From positions 1 to 64,000 of the forward strand of contig NZ_JAABNP010000018.1 of assembly GCF_009928485.1 (NCBI RefSeq): a stretch of DNA of 64,000 nt, given 5' to 3'. The notes under the pieces are model-generated. The model saw nothing but the letters and a program-made list of their open reading frames with translations. It was not told where the DNA came from and ran no database searches. This stretch comes from Clostridium sp. C2-6-12. Its GTDB lineage: Bacteria > Bacillota > Clostridia > Clostridiales > Clostridiaceae. Below are positions 8,407 through 17,207 of this stretch, piece after piece. The translations under genes and the position numbers were made by a program. Positions within the stretch are counted from its first letter, which is position 1; each line of letters opens with the position of its first letter.

Positions 8407-8922
8407 TTAGTTATCATCTCGAAAAGTGGCGTAATAACAACAATGACGAAGTACCCCTCTATAGCAGATATCATCTTCTTTTTTTATTTTTTTCATCCCA
8501 CATTTTTTCATTACTTGAATACTTGCATAGTTATTCTCAAATGCCCCTGCAACTATTTGACGAAAGCCATATAGAAACAGCTCGTCTATTACCGCTTTCA
8601 ACATTTCGGATGCATATCCTTTATTCTGATAATCAGGATTAATAACATAGCCTAATTCAATTACTCCGTCACCAATTTCTACATCATTTACAAATCCAAT
8701 CAATTTATTACCGATGTAAATACCACGTTCGTAGTGTTCTTCAGAATAAGAAAAACCTTGAAGCTTTTTAAACATATTAATAGCCTCTTGTTCAGTTTCA
8801 AAATCAGGAATCATAAAATTCTGCTTTATTTTTTCATTTGTTAATAAGTCAATCATTGAATTCTGGTCAGCATCTTCATATGGTTTAATTTCCAATCTTT
8901 TTGTATTTATTACCTTGTCCAT
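8407..8922 (-). CDS. GNAT acetyltransferase, RimJ/RimL type
   Basis: A 171-residue protein of the RimJ/RimL-like GNAT group. It opens with TKRLEIKPYEDAD. The acetyl-CoA loop is NPDYQNKGYASEML (Q-x-x-G-x-A type), followed by the family's C-terminal ENNYASIQVMKKCGMKK, the N-S-x-x-x-x-x-K-x-G pattern seen across this group. RimJ/RimL relatives acetylate protein N-termini or small amines. AGTGAGGA precedes the ATG. It is a single gene. Confidence 0.88.
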   Translation of the reverse strand: MDKVINTKRLEIKPYEDADQNSMIDLLTNEKIKQNFMIPDFETEQEAINMFKKLQGFSYSEEHYERGIYIGNKLIGFVNDVEIGDGVIELGYVINPDYQNKGYASEMLKAVIDELFLYGFRQIVAGAFENNYASIQVMKKCGMKKIKKEDDICYRGVLRHCCYYATFRDDN

Positions 8923-8992
8923 TTTTAGTCCTCACTTTTCATTATTGATATTGGGAATTATAAAAACACTCTAAAATTCTAATAATAATTTT

Positions 8993-9784
8993 CTAATTCA
9001 AAATATTATAATCCTCAAAAACTTGTCTAATTCCAACCTCGGCTTCTAATGTTGCAATTAAGTTTTCATCCTTCTCTCTTTTATCATTGTTAGTAAAATC
9101 TCTTATAGATTCTTTGTCAGAATTGATAAAAACTAAACTCTTTATTTCTTGCATTTCCATTTTAAGTGATAAATCTTTATTATGTTTATTTAAGATTTCA
9201 ACAAGTTCCTCTCCATTTATCAATAAGTCAAGTTTAAAAATAGCTGACAGAAAATTCCTTTCTCCACCACTTTTTAAATAGCAAGGTTTTAAGCTCTTTA
9301 CAATAGCTTTGTTTTCTATTTGTATTCCTAGTTCCTCTGAAATTTCTTTTTTTATATTATGCTCTAAATCTAAAAACTCCCCATTAACATCCTCTTTATC
9401 AATTCCACCACCAATAAATTGTAACTTGAAAGGAAAAGCTGTACATTCATTCATTTCTCCAATAGCAAACCTATTATCATTAGTTTCAATTAGTACAGAA
9501 GTATAAATAACTCTACAATCATTTTCTTCATATTTGTTTTTATATGTTGTATATAAAAAATGTGCATAGTTAGTTAATCCAACATATATGTGTATTTCAT
9601 TTCCGTTAATCTTTGTTTTTTCAATAGAAAAAACATCCCCATTGAAAAGTTTTTTACCTGTTTTTAAAAGACTTTCCCAATGGCTTTCAACTCTTTTACT
9701 ATACTCTTCTGGTAATGATATTTTCTTATTTGTGTAATATATTTTTACATTGTCATTAAACTTTAAAACATTAATTTCTTCCAT
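8993..9784 (-). CDS. NUDIX-fold hydrolase-like protein
   Basis: About 263 residues. The second half contains a Nudix-box-like stretch: GGGIDKED, then HNIKKEISEELGI, where the E-x-x-EE core replaces the usual REVxEExG with KEISEELG. Nudix proteins cleave nucleoside diphosphates linked to other groups. The N-terminal 110 residues have no family I recognise. The start is placed at the ATG preceded by AAAGGAATTGGGA; a TTG or ATG 13-16 codons further upstream is possible. The acidic residues needed for metal binding appear present, so it may be active. Substrate unknown. Confidence 0.7.
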   Translation of the reverse strand: MEEINVLKFNDNVKIYYTNKKISLPEEYSKRVESHWESLLKTGKKLFNGDVFSIEKTKINGNEIHIYVGLTNYAHFLYTTYKNKYEENDCRVIYTSVLIETNDNRFAIGEMNECTAFPFKLQFIGGGIDKEDVNGEFLDLEHNIKKEISEELGIQIENKAIVKSLKPCYLKSGGERNFLSAIFKLDLLINGEELVEILNKHNKDLSLKMEMQEIKSLVFINSDKESIRDFTNNDKREKDENLIATLEAEVGIRQVFEDYNILN

Positions 9785-9852
9785 AAATCCCAATTCCTTT
9801 ACTACTTTTTTAATGCACAACATTCTATGCAATTACAGTATATTTATTTTCT

Positions 9853-10404
9853 TCATAATTCATTAAAAAATAAAGCCAAATTTTTCACATCATTTATTGC
9901 AATAATATCTTCTTTTGCTGGTATCTTATCCGTGTTATGACTATAAATTACTGGTTTAATGTTCTTTGAATTCATATGATGTAAAAGTGTACGTGCTGTA
10001 TCATATGCTCCTTCAATATGCCCATCTCCACCACCAACTAAAATAACACCACCTTTTTTACTTTTTAGAATTGGAACTTCTTTTCTAAAAAATCTTGCAC
10101 TAAAATACGTTTGAAGCCTGCTTGTAATTGCTAATAATTGTCCTGTAAGTTGTGAAAAGTAGATTGGGGAAGCTATTAAAATATTATCGCATTCTTGTAT
10201 GTATTCATATACTTCTTGCATTTCATCATTATGACAGCAGCCTTTATTTTGCCAACAATATCTGCAATCCACACAAGGCATTATATTACAGTAATATGCG
10301 TTTATAATTTTATGTTCTCCATCTAAATGTTTAATAAGTTCATTTATAAAAGTCATAGTATCACCATTTTTTCTTGGCGAACCATTAAATATAAGTGTTT
10401 TCAT
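9853..10404 (-). CDS. Flavodoxin-fold NADPH-dependent FMN reductase family protein
   Basis: A 183-residue protein with the FMN phosphate loop GSPRKNGDT at the N-terminus and the second flavin-binding stretch SPIYFSQLTGQL around residue 80, both typical of the NADPH-dependent FMN reductase (flavodoxin-like) family. A cysteine group CVDCRYCWQNKGCC follows the second strand, as in iron-sulphur flavoproteins, but the spacing differs from a classical 4Fe-4S motif. Substrate unknown. AAGGAG precedes the start. The upstream phosphoesterase gene ends 40 bp before the start and may be co-transcribed. Confidence 0.85.
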   Translation of the reverse strand: MKTLIFNGSPRKNGDTMTFINELIKHLDGEHKIINAYYCNIMPCVDCRYCWQNKGCCHNDEMQEVYEYIQECDNILIASPIYFSQLTGQLLAITSRLQTYFSARFFRKEVPILKSKKGGVILVGGGDGHIEGAYDTARTLLHHMNSKNIKPVIYSHNTDKIPAKEDIIAINDVKNLALFFNEL

Positions 10405-10444
10405 TTAGTCTTCTCCTTGTATAATTACTACTACAAACTATAAT

Positions 10445-11530
10445 TTAATTTGCATCTCTCAAATTTTTATTTAGAACCCATCCGATAATACCATCTTTTT
10501 TAGCTAGAGTTTGTAAACTTGATTTTTCAATTATAGAGACTCTATCTCCTTTTTTAACAGAAAGAAAATAATCCGTACAATCATAACAACACATTCCATC
10601 TTCAGTTTTAAAAAGCTTATCATTTTTTATCCAAAGCTCATGATTTGAAGAAATATGCCTACATAAACTGAATTCTTTTCCATCTTTTAATACTTCTACT
10701 GCATTATCCATCCATGAAATCTGAATTGTATTTGAATTTGGAGCTTGATCTCCTATAATTTCATCCGTTACAAAATCATCAACTGCATCAAAAGTAATAC
10801 TTCCATCCCCATTAATTATTAGTGCATTCAACTGGCCTTCATCTTTAATCATATTTCCGCCATCAATACTAATAATTTTTTGTTCTTCGTTTATAATTGG
10901 ATTGCAGCATCCTCTTTGTTTTCCGTAATTTGCAGTTGGCCAATGTCCAACAATCACATATTTAGAAAAAACTAATCCTTCCTCAATAAATGCATCACGC
11001 TTTACAACCTCACTAACCTTTTGTTCTTCTAAATTATCAGATTTAATGCCTGCATGAACGAAAATAAATTTCTCCGTCTCAATAATATGTGGTAATTGTT
11101 CTAACCAATTAAGTTCATAACTAAAATTTTGCTTTATTTGCTCCTTAATATATTTAATATCTGATTTTTCATTTACTTCAATTGATAACTGCTGACACAT
11201 TTCATTTAAAATGCTATTTTTTCGGAACATCATATATCTTAAAAGATTTTCATCATCCTCCTCGCTTTTTATATCTTCCCAAACTGTGTCACAGTTTCCG
11301 CTAACCACATGAACCTCCCTTATCTTTGATAACTCAATTATATATCTTAAAGTCTCTAAGCTCATTTCTCCTTTTTCAATTAAGTCTCCAACTAAAATTA
11401 AAACGTCTTTTTCAGAAAAGCATATCTTTTCTAATAATCTTTTAAAAGCGTTTAAATTCCCATGTATATCACTTATTGCTATAACTCTTTTATCTTTTTC
11501 AACTAAAATTCTTTTTACTGTAGCTTTCAT
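10445..11530 (-). CDS. Calcineurin-like metallophosphoesterase with a C-terminal SH3-like region
   Basis: A 361-residue protein. Residues about 15-220 carry the metallophosphoesterase motif set: SDIHGN, GDLIEKG, SGNCD, FVHAG and GHW. It resembles ApaH/PrpE-type serine/threonine phosphatases and diadenosine tetraphosphate hydrolases, which use two metal ions. The last 60 residues (KKGDRVSII...GIIGWVLNKNL) look like a bacterial SH3-type domain. The middle section is unassigned. AAGGTGGGC precedes the ATG. It may form an operon with the flavodoxin-like reductase gene. Confidence 0.8.
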   Translation of the reverse strand: MKATVKRILVEKDKRVIAISDIHGNLNAFKRLLEKICFSEKDVLILVGDLIEKGEMSLETLRYIIELSKIREVHVVSGNCDTVWEDIKSEEDDENLLRYMMFRKNSILNEMCQQLSIEVNEKSDIKYIKEQIKQNFSYELNWLEQLPHIIETEKFIFVHAGIKSDNLEEQKVSEVVKRDAFIEEGLVFSKYVIVGHWPTANYGKQRGCCNPIINEEQKIISIDGGNMIKDEGQLNALIINGDGSITFDAVDDFVTDEIIGDQAPNSNTIQISWMDNAVEVLKDGKEFSLCRHISSNHELWIKNDKLFKTEDGMCCYDCTDYFLSVKKGDRVSIIEKSSLQTLAKKDGIIGWVLNKNLRDAN

Positions 11531-11859
11531 AAAATCTTGCCCACCTTATTAATATTCAATTAAATACATGACTTAAAACTCTATTTTTCCTAATCTTCTA
11601 ACCATTCAATTTTTAATACAATTTATATGTAAACAGCATTAGGACGTTTACGTATAACTCCAAATTATTTTTCCAGCATTCGAATATACGTTCTTTTTTT
11701 ACAATAACATATATACCTATTATTGTAAATATAATTCAATCTTTAAAATATATTGTTTTTAGATTAATATATAAACTCCAATTTAATCAGCATTATTATA
11801 TACAAGTCTTTATATTCACAGGATTTATTATAAATTTTATTCTACTAACAAAATAAGAA
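11531..11859. other. AT-rich intergenic stretch without a gene
   Basis: No gene or fragment stands out. TTACAATAA/TTATTGTAA forms a small inverted repeat at about 11697-11729. It resembles part of the regulon element by chance composition, but lacks the TGTCG half and faces no gene. Promoter signals for the phosphoesterase gene probably lie at 11531-11620 but are not distinct. Confidence 0.4.
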
Positions 11860-11897
11860 GGAGAGCCACCTCCAGTTAAATCTGAGCTTGGTTCTCC
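11860..11897 (-). terminator. Terminator-like hairpin downstream of the DUF3784/PH-type gene
   Basis: On the minus strand GGAGAACCA and TGGCTCTCC pair (one G-U), with a second inner stem CTC/GAG, and are followed by TTCTTATTTTGTT. The arms are unusually GC-rich for this window. It would end transcripts from the gene at 12111-12905 after about 210 bases of 3' leader containing further structure. Confidence 0.55.
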
Positions 11898-11980
11898 TCC
11901 ATTCCTTAGGTATATATCAAGTTGTCATTAGTAGTAAGTTTTAACCTTTCTACTACATTAGCTCTTTAGACTAGACAGTA

Positions 11981-12036
11981 ACACATATAATCTGAAATCC
12001 ACAAATTGAAATTTGTAGATTTCAGATTATATGTGT
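11981..12036. repeat. Long inverted repeat, about 27-base arms
   Basis: ACACATATAATCTGAAATC plus ACAAATT on the left is mirrored by its complement on the right, with one or two mismatches and a very short loop. It is separated from the (TAA)n tract by 11 bases. It has no T-run. It could be the palindromic end of a small mobile element or a structured 3' leader. Confidence 0.6.
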
Positions 12037-12045
12037 CAGCAAATA

Positions 12046-12101
<56 letters not shown>

Positions 12102-12110
12102 GGTGAATAT

Positions 12111-12905
12111 TCATCTTGGCGGTATGTTTGCTATTAGTTCCCGGTATAGTTGCTCTGTACTTTCGCTGTTATATAAACTTATATATACATCTTTCTTATC
12201 AGTTAGTTCAATCTTTATTGTTGGAGATGATTTCGTTTGAACAAAGAGTAAAGTTTCACCGAGGGTATCTGATTTGAAATTTCCTTTTAAAGCTCCTCCC
12301 ATACCTCCATAACCATTAATTCTTCTGCCAATACCAATATTACTCATGCTTTTCTCTATGAGAGATATATTAGCAACTTCAGAGAAGTCAATGTTTAATC
12401 CATACATAGCTTTTATTTGTATGCGGTCATCAAGTATGCTTACGCTAGGGTCTTTTTCACCATAAAAAAATAACGCAGCTATGGCAATAAAAATTATTGC
12501 AGAAATTGAAGTTATGGCTATAATAACCGCTTTGGGCGTCTTTGATGTTGACTCATCAGTTTTGTAAATAACCGATGTACTTCTGTATTTATTATAAATC
12601 CGATTATATGTAACGATTAATACTACAATTCCTGGGACACATATAATTACTAATAAAATGACACCTGATATAATGTTGAAAAGTGACAATATACCTGTCA
12701 CAACCATACAAACAGTATAAATTGCCCACATCAAACCATTCGCGCGATTGTATGAGGGAATATCCGCTATCTCTTCAGGTTTTACGGTACTTCCTGACCA
12801 AAAGTGCATAGGGTCTTTACGTTTGAATGCCCAAAGAGCGATTACCCCAAAAATCAATGAACACAACCAACATATACTGGCAAATATGATATTCCCAAAC
12901 GACAT
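12111..12905 (-). CDS. DUF3784-like membrane protein with a C-terminal PH-like domain
   Basis: A 264-residue membrane protein. Residues 1-110 hold three hydrophobic segments and the loop WSGSTVKPEEIADIPSYN, as in DUF3784 proteins. A fourth membrane segment lies near 130-150. Residues about 160-264 are soluble and read like a bacterial PH-type domain (DDRIQIKAMYGLNIDFSEV, then VYISLYNSESTEQLYREL). AAGGAGGAAAC precedes the ATG. Its 3' end is followed at once by the (TAA)18 tract, and debris lies on both sides, so it may be a recent arrival. Function unknown. Confidence 0.75.
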   Translation of the reverse strand: MSFGNIIFASICWLCSLIFGVIALWAFKRKDPMHFWSGSTVKPEEIADIPSYNRANGLMWAIYTVCMVVTGILSLFNIISGVILLVIICVPGIVVLIVTYNRIYNKYRSTSVIYKTDESTSKTPKAVIIAITSISAIIFIAIAALFFYGEKDPSVSILDDRIQIKAMYGLNIDFSEVANISLIEKSMSNIGIGRRINGYGGMGGALKGNFKSDTLGETLLFVQTKSSPTIKIELTDKKDVYISLYNSESTEQLYRELIANIPPR

Positions 12906-13007
12906 TACTGTTTCCTCCTTGCCATCTTTCGAAAATGCAAATACTCTGAACTTTAAATTTCAATTTATCTTTAAAATATTTATCTGATTTTTATAAATAT
13001 AATACTG

Positions 13008-13103
13008 TTAACTTTTGTGATATGACTGTTTTTCTCCCCACTTTTCTAAAAAATACTCTGTATTGGGAAAGGTGCCTAATCTCCATGCCATATCGGTTAA
13101 ATG
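13008..13103 (-). pseudogene. Gene remnant, C-terminal fragment
   Basis: A strongly coding-like frame, HLTDMAWRLGTFPNTEYF..., ends at a TAA at 13008 and is cut off upstream by an in-frame TAG. About 31 codons are left. It has no ribosome site. It lies in the debris zone upstream of the DUF3784/PH-type gene. I do not recognise the parent family. Confidence 0.4.
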
Positions 13104-13143
13104 CTATATCCTAATGGTTAGGACTTATAATAAAGAAATTTAG

Positions 13144-13188
13144 ACAAACTAGAATATTACACTAAATCAATGTGATATTCTAGTTTGT
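13144..13188. repeat. Inverted repeat, terminator-like
   Basis: ACAAACTAGAATAT-ACA pairs with TGT-ATATTCTAGTTTGT around a 9-base loop. There is no strong T-run on either side. It may be a relic terminator of one of the decayed genes. Confidence 0.5.
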
Positions 13189-13222
13189 TATTCATTTTTA
13201 ATAATTATATAATCACACCTGA

Positions 13223-13357
13223 TTAAAAATAACTAGCAAGCAATTTATAAATAGTTAGTTCACTTTTATTTTCCTCAATAGTTACATAAAAAACAAATGG
13301 AAAAATTATCAATATAGGAACTATACTAGCCCAATATGTTTTTGTCTTCAAAAACAT
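13223..13357 (-). CDS. Small single-span membrane ORF, possibly a remnant
   Basis: A 44-codon frame with one hydrophobic segment (WASIVPILIIFPFVFYV) followed by an acidic tail. It has no clear ribosome binding site. It could be a small membrane protein, but its position among gene fragments makes a remnant of a larger membrane protein just as likely. Confidence 0.3.
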   Translation of the reverse strand: MFLKTKTYWASIVPILIIFPFVFYVTIEENKSELTIYKLLASYF

Positions 13358-13429
13358 GAAACTATAGTTATTTGATAATAATTTAATCTACATAAGATAA
13401 GCTTAACCAGCTTTCCATCATAGACATGA

Positions 13430-13512
13430 TTACTATTTCAAATCCCCTATTCTAATTATACAACACATTTTTGAATTTTTCCTTTATTCTTCCACAATGT
13501 ACAAATATTTTT
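13430..13512. repeat. Diverged copy of an intergenic segment near 2226-2305
   Basis: About 80 bases, from ACTATTT-AAATC through TCTAATTATACAA and ATGTA-AAATAT, match the segment at 2226-2305 with scattered differences (roughly 80% by eye). Both copies are in AT-rich non-coding DNA, so part of the likeness could be composition. If real, it points to an old duplication that also covers the lipoprotein copies. Confidence 0.4.
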
Positions 13513-13657
13513 ATAATATGATATTTATCTTAAATTATAAATTTCTTATGCTTCTATAAAAGATGAAATTTATAACTTTGAAATTCTTAGAATAACCACT
13601 TTCTTCTTAACACTACTAATAATAATTCCTAAACTCACACAAAATTGTTCAAAAAAA

Positions 13658-13800
13658 TGAAACAGACTTTTTTAATAACACATTTAAAAATATTTTAACA
13701 CTTCCCTCCGCTGATACTTTTGTCCATCCACGAGCAATCAACATTGTTAATGATATTACAGTTAGAAAAAATACTTCAAAAAATTTTTTAAGTTTTTCAT
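13658..13800 (-). pseudogene. Decayed copy of the DUF5105-like lipoprotein gene
   Basis: The frame KKFFEVFFLTVISLTML...KVSAEGSVKIFLNVLLK matches residues 5-45 of the intact lipoprotein at 7244-7876. The copy has lost one A in the A-run at codons 5-6, so the ATG at 13800 is out of frame. Its lipobox is IARG instead of ISCG, so the lipid-anchor cysteine is gone. It is joined after about 45 codons to half of the terminator sequence (GTCTGTTTCATTTTTT), an internal deletion of about 160 codons. A decayed regulon promoter lies upstream. Confidence 0.8.
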
Positions 13801-13842
13801 CAGAAAATTTTCTCCTATTTAAAATTATTATTAACAAAATAT

Positions 13843-13884
13843 ATTTTAAACAGTTCCCAAAAAGTGTATTGTACAAACGCCACC
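13843..13884 (-). promoter_or_regulatory. Decayed regulon promoter of the lipoprotein pseudogene
   Basis: The TACAATACA half (13873-13865) and a TAAAAT -10 (13848-13843, spacing 16) are intact, but the TGTCG half has become GGTGG. This matches a gene under no selection and marks TGTCG as a separate, functional part of the element. Confidence 0.6.
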
Positions 13885-14277
13885 TTTTCTTTATTTATTG
13901 TTTAAATAGTTATTAAAAGTCTCTCATACCTCATGTTTACTATAAATATTTATCTATGTTTATATTTTTCTATGTAAATATGAATATAGATTTCTATAAA
14001 ACTAGGTTTCTATTTAAATTTATTAATATGTAAATAGTTTTATATAAACCTTTAACCCTATTTATATATTTATAGTATAGTTGGAACAATTATTTACATT
14101 TATATATTGTTTTATATTTTTGTAGTCAAAATTTTTTTGACTTCATGAAAGTTAAGTATTGCAATATAACAAGCTTCTTAAAAAATATTTTTTAAGTACA
14201 TGCAAAAATATTTCTTTATAGCAAGTTTTAAATATTTATCTAATATTTTTTCGTTAGCTGCAATCCTCAAACAGACA
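13885..14277. other. Very AT-rich stretch, no gene seen
   Basis: The sequence is rich in TATAAAT-like words and short direct repeats (TATGTAAATA, TTTCTATA) and has no open frame, ribosome site or clear hairpin. It separates the debris zone from the terminator of the first accessory operon. Confidence 0.5.
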
Positions 14278-14316
14278 AATAAAGCCTTGATAAGTTGTAC
14301 TTAACAAGACTTTATT
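14278..14316 (-). terminator. Terminator of the 14.4-20.9 kb operon
   Basis: AATAAAG-CTTG pairs with CAAG-CTTTATT around a 15-base loop, about 35 bases after the stop of the DUF2207 gene. It is followed on the minus strand by TTTGTCTGTTT. Confidence 0.6.
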
Positions 14317-14350
14317 ATTGCATTATGTTATTTATAATAGCTTGATTCCA

Positions 14351-16285
14351 TTACCAGCTTCCGCCGCCTCCACCACCAAAGCCACCGCCTGAATCTCCAC
14401 CAGAATATGAACCATCTGATGGAGATGATGTCATATTATTTTCATAATTGGTTAAGTTGTGATTAAGAGCAACCATAAAATACATCAAGCTGAAATTTTC
14501 ATTATTTTGATTGTTAAACCATGTTGGTAAAGGACTTGAAATGTTTGAAAATTTATCTGTCCATTCTTTTGATAAACCAAAGGCATAAGCATATGGAAGT
14601 ATATCGTAGATATAAAATTCATTTGCTTCAATATTATTTTTAAATGTAAAGCTTTCTTTCATTTGTATATAGTTTTTAAAGCCCATTAATTTACTAAGCC
14701 AAGTATTATATTGATCCGTTCTCCTTTTAGAATATGCACCTAATATCATACACACAAATGCTGAAACTGCACTTACATAAGCTTCAAAGTTACTAGTATA
14801 ATCAGCAGTCACTTTTCCTATAAGGCCTAAAATTAATAAACAAATTACAATTGATATAATTAACCCTATTTTAGATTTTGTTCTTGAACTCTTAACTAAA
14901 TATCCTATAACTGCAGCATAAATTAATGTAACTAAAAAAGTGATTATTCCTACTGCTATCCCAGCATATAATGAAAAATCATATACTCCAACAGTCTTAC
15001 CAACCATTAATCCAATACTCAGTCCTGCAAATATGAAACTAACCCATTGAGCTAAAACACCAGTTTTTGTATATAGACTTTTTGTAGAATCATCAAAGTA
15101 TCTAACAATAGAAGCATTTACTGTTGAAACTGTAGAATAAAAATTATTATTAAGTTCTTTAGCTGTAACTGTAGCTCTTTCCTCAAATAGCTTGTTGAAC
15201 ATTAATTTCTCATAATCCTTCATTTCATTGTCTGCTTCCCTTAATTTTGTAAGAACAAAATCATTATTTAAATCACTACAAATATTTAAATATCCTTTAT
15301 TCGCCCAATATATTATCAAAGCTACTGTATGTCGTGATTTAATGTTTCCTTCTAATAAATAACCGGCTTCAGCTGGATTAAAATTATCAGGCGGACTTAT
15401 TATTTCTTCACTTGCATATATTCTTTTATTTCTACCCCAAAATAAAAATAACAAGAAGCTTAAACCCACAAAAATTTCATATAATAAAGTTAAATCTATA
15501 TTTTTTTCATCTTTAAAGCCATAAAAATATTCTTCTGGAAGCTTAGCTCGAATTGTAACTCCTGTTCCTGGAGGTAAAAACAAAGCATTTACCTTTCCCT
15601 CAATAGTATTTCCGTTAATAATATAAGAAACTTGCTCGTCAAGTGTTTTTGAATTTGAAAATCCAGAAGTTATACTTACATTGTTTTTATCAAAATCCTT
15701 AGGCATATGGACTTGAAAGGTTATATTACTTATTGCTGTATCCCATTCATGACCAATTAAATTATAGTAAAGCTCATCATATTCCTTATTATTATCATTT
15801 CCAATGTCATAACTAAATTTTATAACATAAGTATGCTTACCTTTTAAAGTTTTATCCCCTTCACCTATTTTTAATTCTAAATTCTCACCTTCTACGCTTT
15901 TTTCATATTCAATAGCTTTTCCTTTTTCATCTGTAACATTAATATTTCTAATATCAGATACATGTTTTTTTACAATAGTATTATCTTTTAACGAATCAAT
16001 TTTTGCTGACAAAGGGATTTTTCTATAAATCCCATGCTTTTCTTCATGAAAGTCTGCAGTTATGGTTTCAGTAACGTCTAAAACATTATCAGTATTTACT
16101 TTTACATCAACATTATATGCAGCTATATCATAACTAGAATCCCAAATTATGTTGTTAGTACTTGAAGAACTGGAATCTGCAAAGGCTGTTTTTAAATGCA
16201 GAAAAAATAATACCATGAACATAATAACTACTAAAAATAATATTTTAAGAATTAAGTTCAATAAACTTTTTCTTATTTCTATCAT
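14351..16285 (-). CDS. DUF2207-domain membrane protein
   Basis: A 644-residue membrane protein, last gene of an accessory operon. It has an N-terminal membrane segment or signal (12-35), an extracytoplasmic DUF2207 domain (about 45-265, with motifs like ADFHEEKHGIYRKIP), and a membrane segment near 270-285. A cytoplasmic part follows, then three to four further membrane segments (about 415-515), and a tail ending in GGGGGGSW. The glycine-rich tail with terminal W or H is typical of the family. DUF2207 proteins are widespread and of unknown role. GAAGGTGAG precedes the ATG. Confidence 0.85.
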   Translation of the reverse strand: MIEIRKSLLNLILKILFLVVIMFMVLFFLHLKTAFADSSSSSTNNIIWDSSYDIAAYNVDVKVNTDNVLDVTETITADFHEEKHGIYRKIPLSAKIDSLKDNTIVKKHVSDIRNINVTDEKGKAIEYEKSVEGENLELKIGEGDKTLKGKHTYVIKFSYDIGNDNNKEYDELYYNLIGHEWDTAISNITFQVHMPKDFDKNNVSITSGFSNSKTLDEQVSYIINGNTIEGKVNALFLPPGTGVTIRAKLPEEYFYGFKDEKNIDLTLLYEIFVGLSFLLFLFWGRNKRIYASEEIISPPDNFNPAEAGYLLEGNIKSRHTVALIIYWANKGYLNICSDLNNDFVLTKLREADNEMKDYEKLMFNKLFEERATVTAKELNNNFYSTVSTVNASIVRYFDDSTKSLYTKTGVLAQWVSFIFAGLSIGLMVGKTVGVYDFSLYAGIAVGIITFLVTLIYAAVIGYLVKSSRTKSKIGLIISIVICLLILGLIGKVTADYTSNFEAYVSAVSAFVCMILGAYSKRRTDQYNTWLSKLMGFKNYIQMKESFTFKNNIEANEFYIYDILPYAYAFGLSKEWTDKFSNISSPLPTWFNNQNNENFSLMYFMVALNHNLTNYENNMTSSPSDGSYSGGDSGGGFGGGGGGSW

Positions 16286-16334
16286 ATATTACTCACCTTC
16301 AATCAATTTATCCTTTAAGCAACACAATCATTTT

Positions 16335-17114
16335 TTATATTTTACTTAGCTTTCTGCTAAGATATACTCCTTGAATTATTACTAGCATGCTGCAAACCAT
16401 TGCCATAACCTGTGCTGCTTGATCACTAGCTGTCAAAAGATCAAAGCCACCATGCCAAATTAAAACAGGTATAACACTAAAACCACTTCCCTTGCTTAGC
16501 CAAGCTAAGAATATTGAACCAAAGGTAAGACTTATGGACCATCCAATAATACCAAAGCCCATATTCATATAATTTTCATTAAACCAAAAAGCAGGCAGAT
16601 GCCACAATATCCAAATGACTGAAACAATTAATGCACTCCCTTTAACAGAAAATTTCTTACAAAGTTCTGGTAATAGAAACCCTCTCCAGCCAGATTCTTC
16701 ACCTAAACCAAAGGTTAAAATCCAAATTAAAGATGTTTCTAATAAATTAAAGCCTGGGAGTTTATTAGTTAATCCGAATTGAGCAAAATCAGGCCAGCTT
16801 CCTATAATTAACCTATGAGCTATTACTGCAGCAATCCCATAAAATAAAGGAAAGCCTAATGCTATAAAAAGCCATTTAGCTTTAAACCTAATTGAATATG
16901 CACGCTTTAACCATTCCATAAAAGCTTTTCCCCCTCCAATAAAAAATGAAGTTACTACTGCTCCTATAAATGGTCCAAAGGAAGCAAGATAAAATTGCCC
17001 TGATATTATGGGCACTTTAGCATCAAACTGCTTATTCAGTAGTAATGGAAGCCACAATATCCAAGTAAAACTATAAGATACTACAATAAATACAATAACT
17101 TTTTTAAGATTCAT
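16335..17114 (-). CDS. CPBP-family intramembrane glutamic protease
   Basis: A 259-residue protein with about eight membrane segments. It shows the CPBP (Rce1/Abi) signature: EESGWRGF (EE-x-x-x-R), then LWHLPAFWF (H in the second motif), then WHGGFD. These glutamates and histidines form the active site in the family. Bacterial CPBP proteins often protect producers from peptide bacteriocins and appear next to bacteriocin or immunity genes, which fits this operon of immunity-like genes. AAAAGGAG precedes the ATG. Confidence 0.88.
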   Translation of the reverse strand: MNLKKVIVFIVVSYSFTWILWLPLLLNKQFDAKVPIISGQFYLASFGPFIGAVVTSFFIGGGKAFMEWLKRAYSIRFKAKWLFIALGFPLFYGIAAVIAHRLIIGSWPDFAQFGLTNKLPGFNLLETSLIWILTFGLGEESGWRGFLLPELCKKFSVKGSALIVSVIWILWHLPAFWFNENYMNMGFGIIGWSISLTFGSIFLAWLSKGSGFSVIPVLIWHGGFDLLTASDQAAQVMAMVCSMLVIIQGVYLSRKLSKI

Positions 17115-17207
17115 AAGCTTCTCCTTTTATTAAGTGAAAATCAAATATATAACAAGTTCATTTGCTAGCTTGCTTTCTACTTGTTATTTATTTCATTTCC
17201 ACAATAT

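Noticed and set aside
11697..11729. TTACAATAA/TTATTGTAA inverted repeat as a regulon site
   Set aside because: The TGTCG half is absent and no gene lies at a suitable distance.
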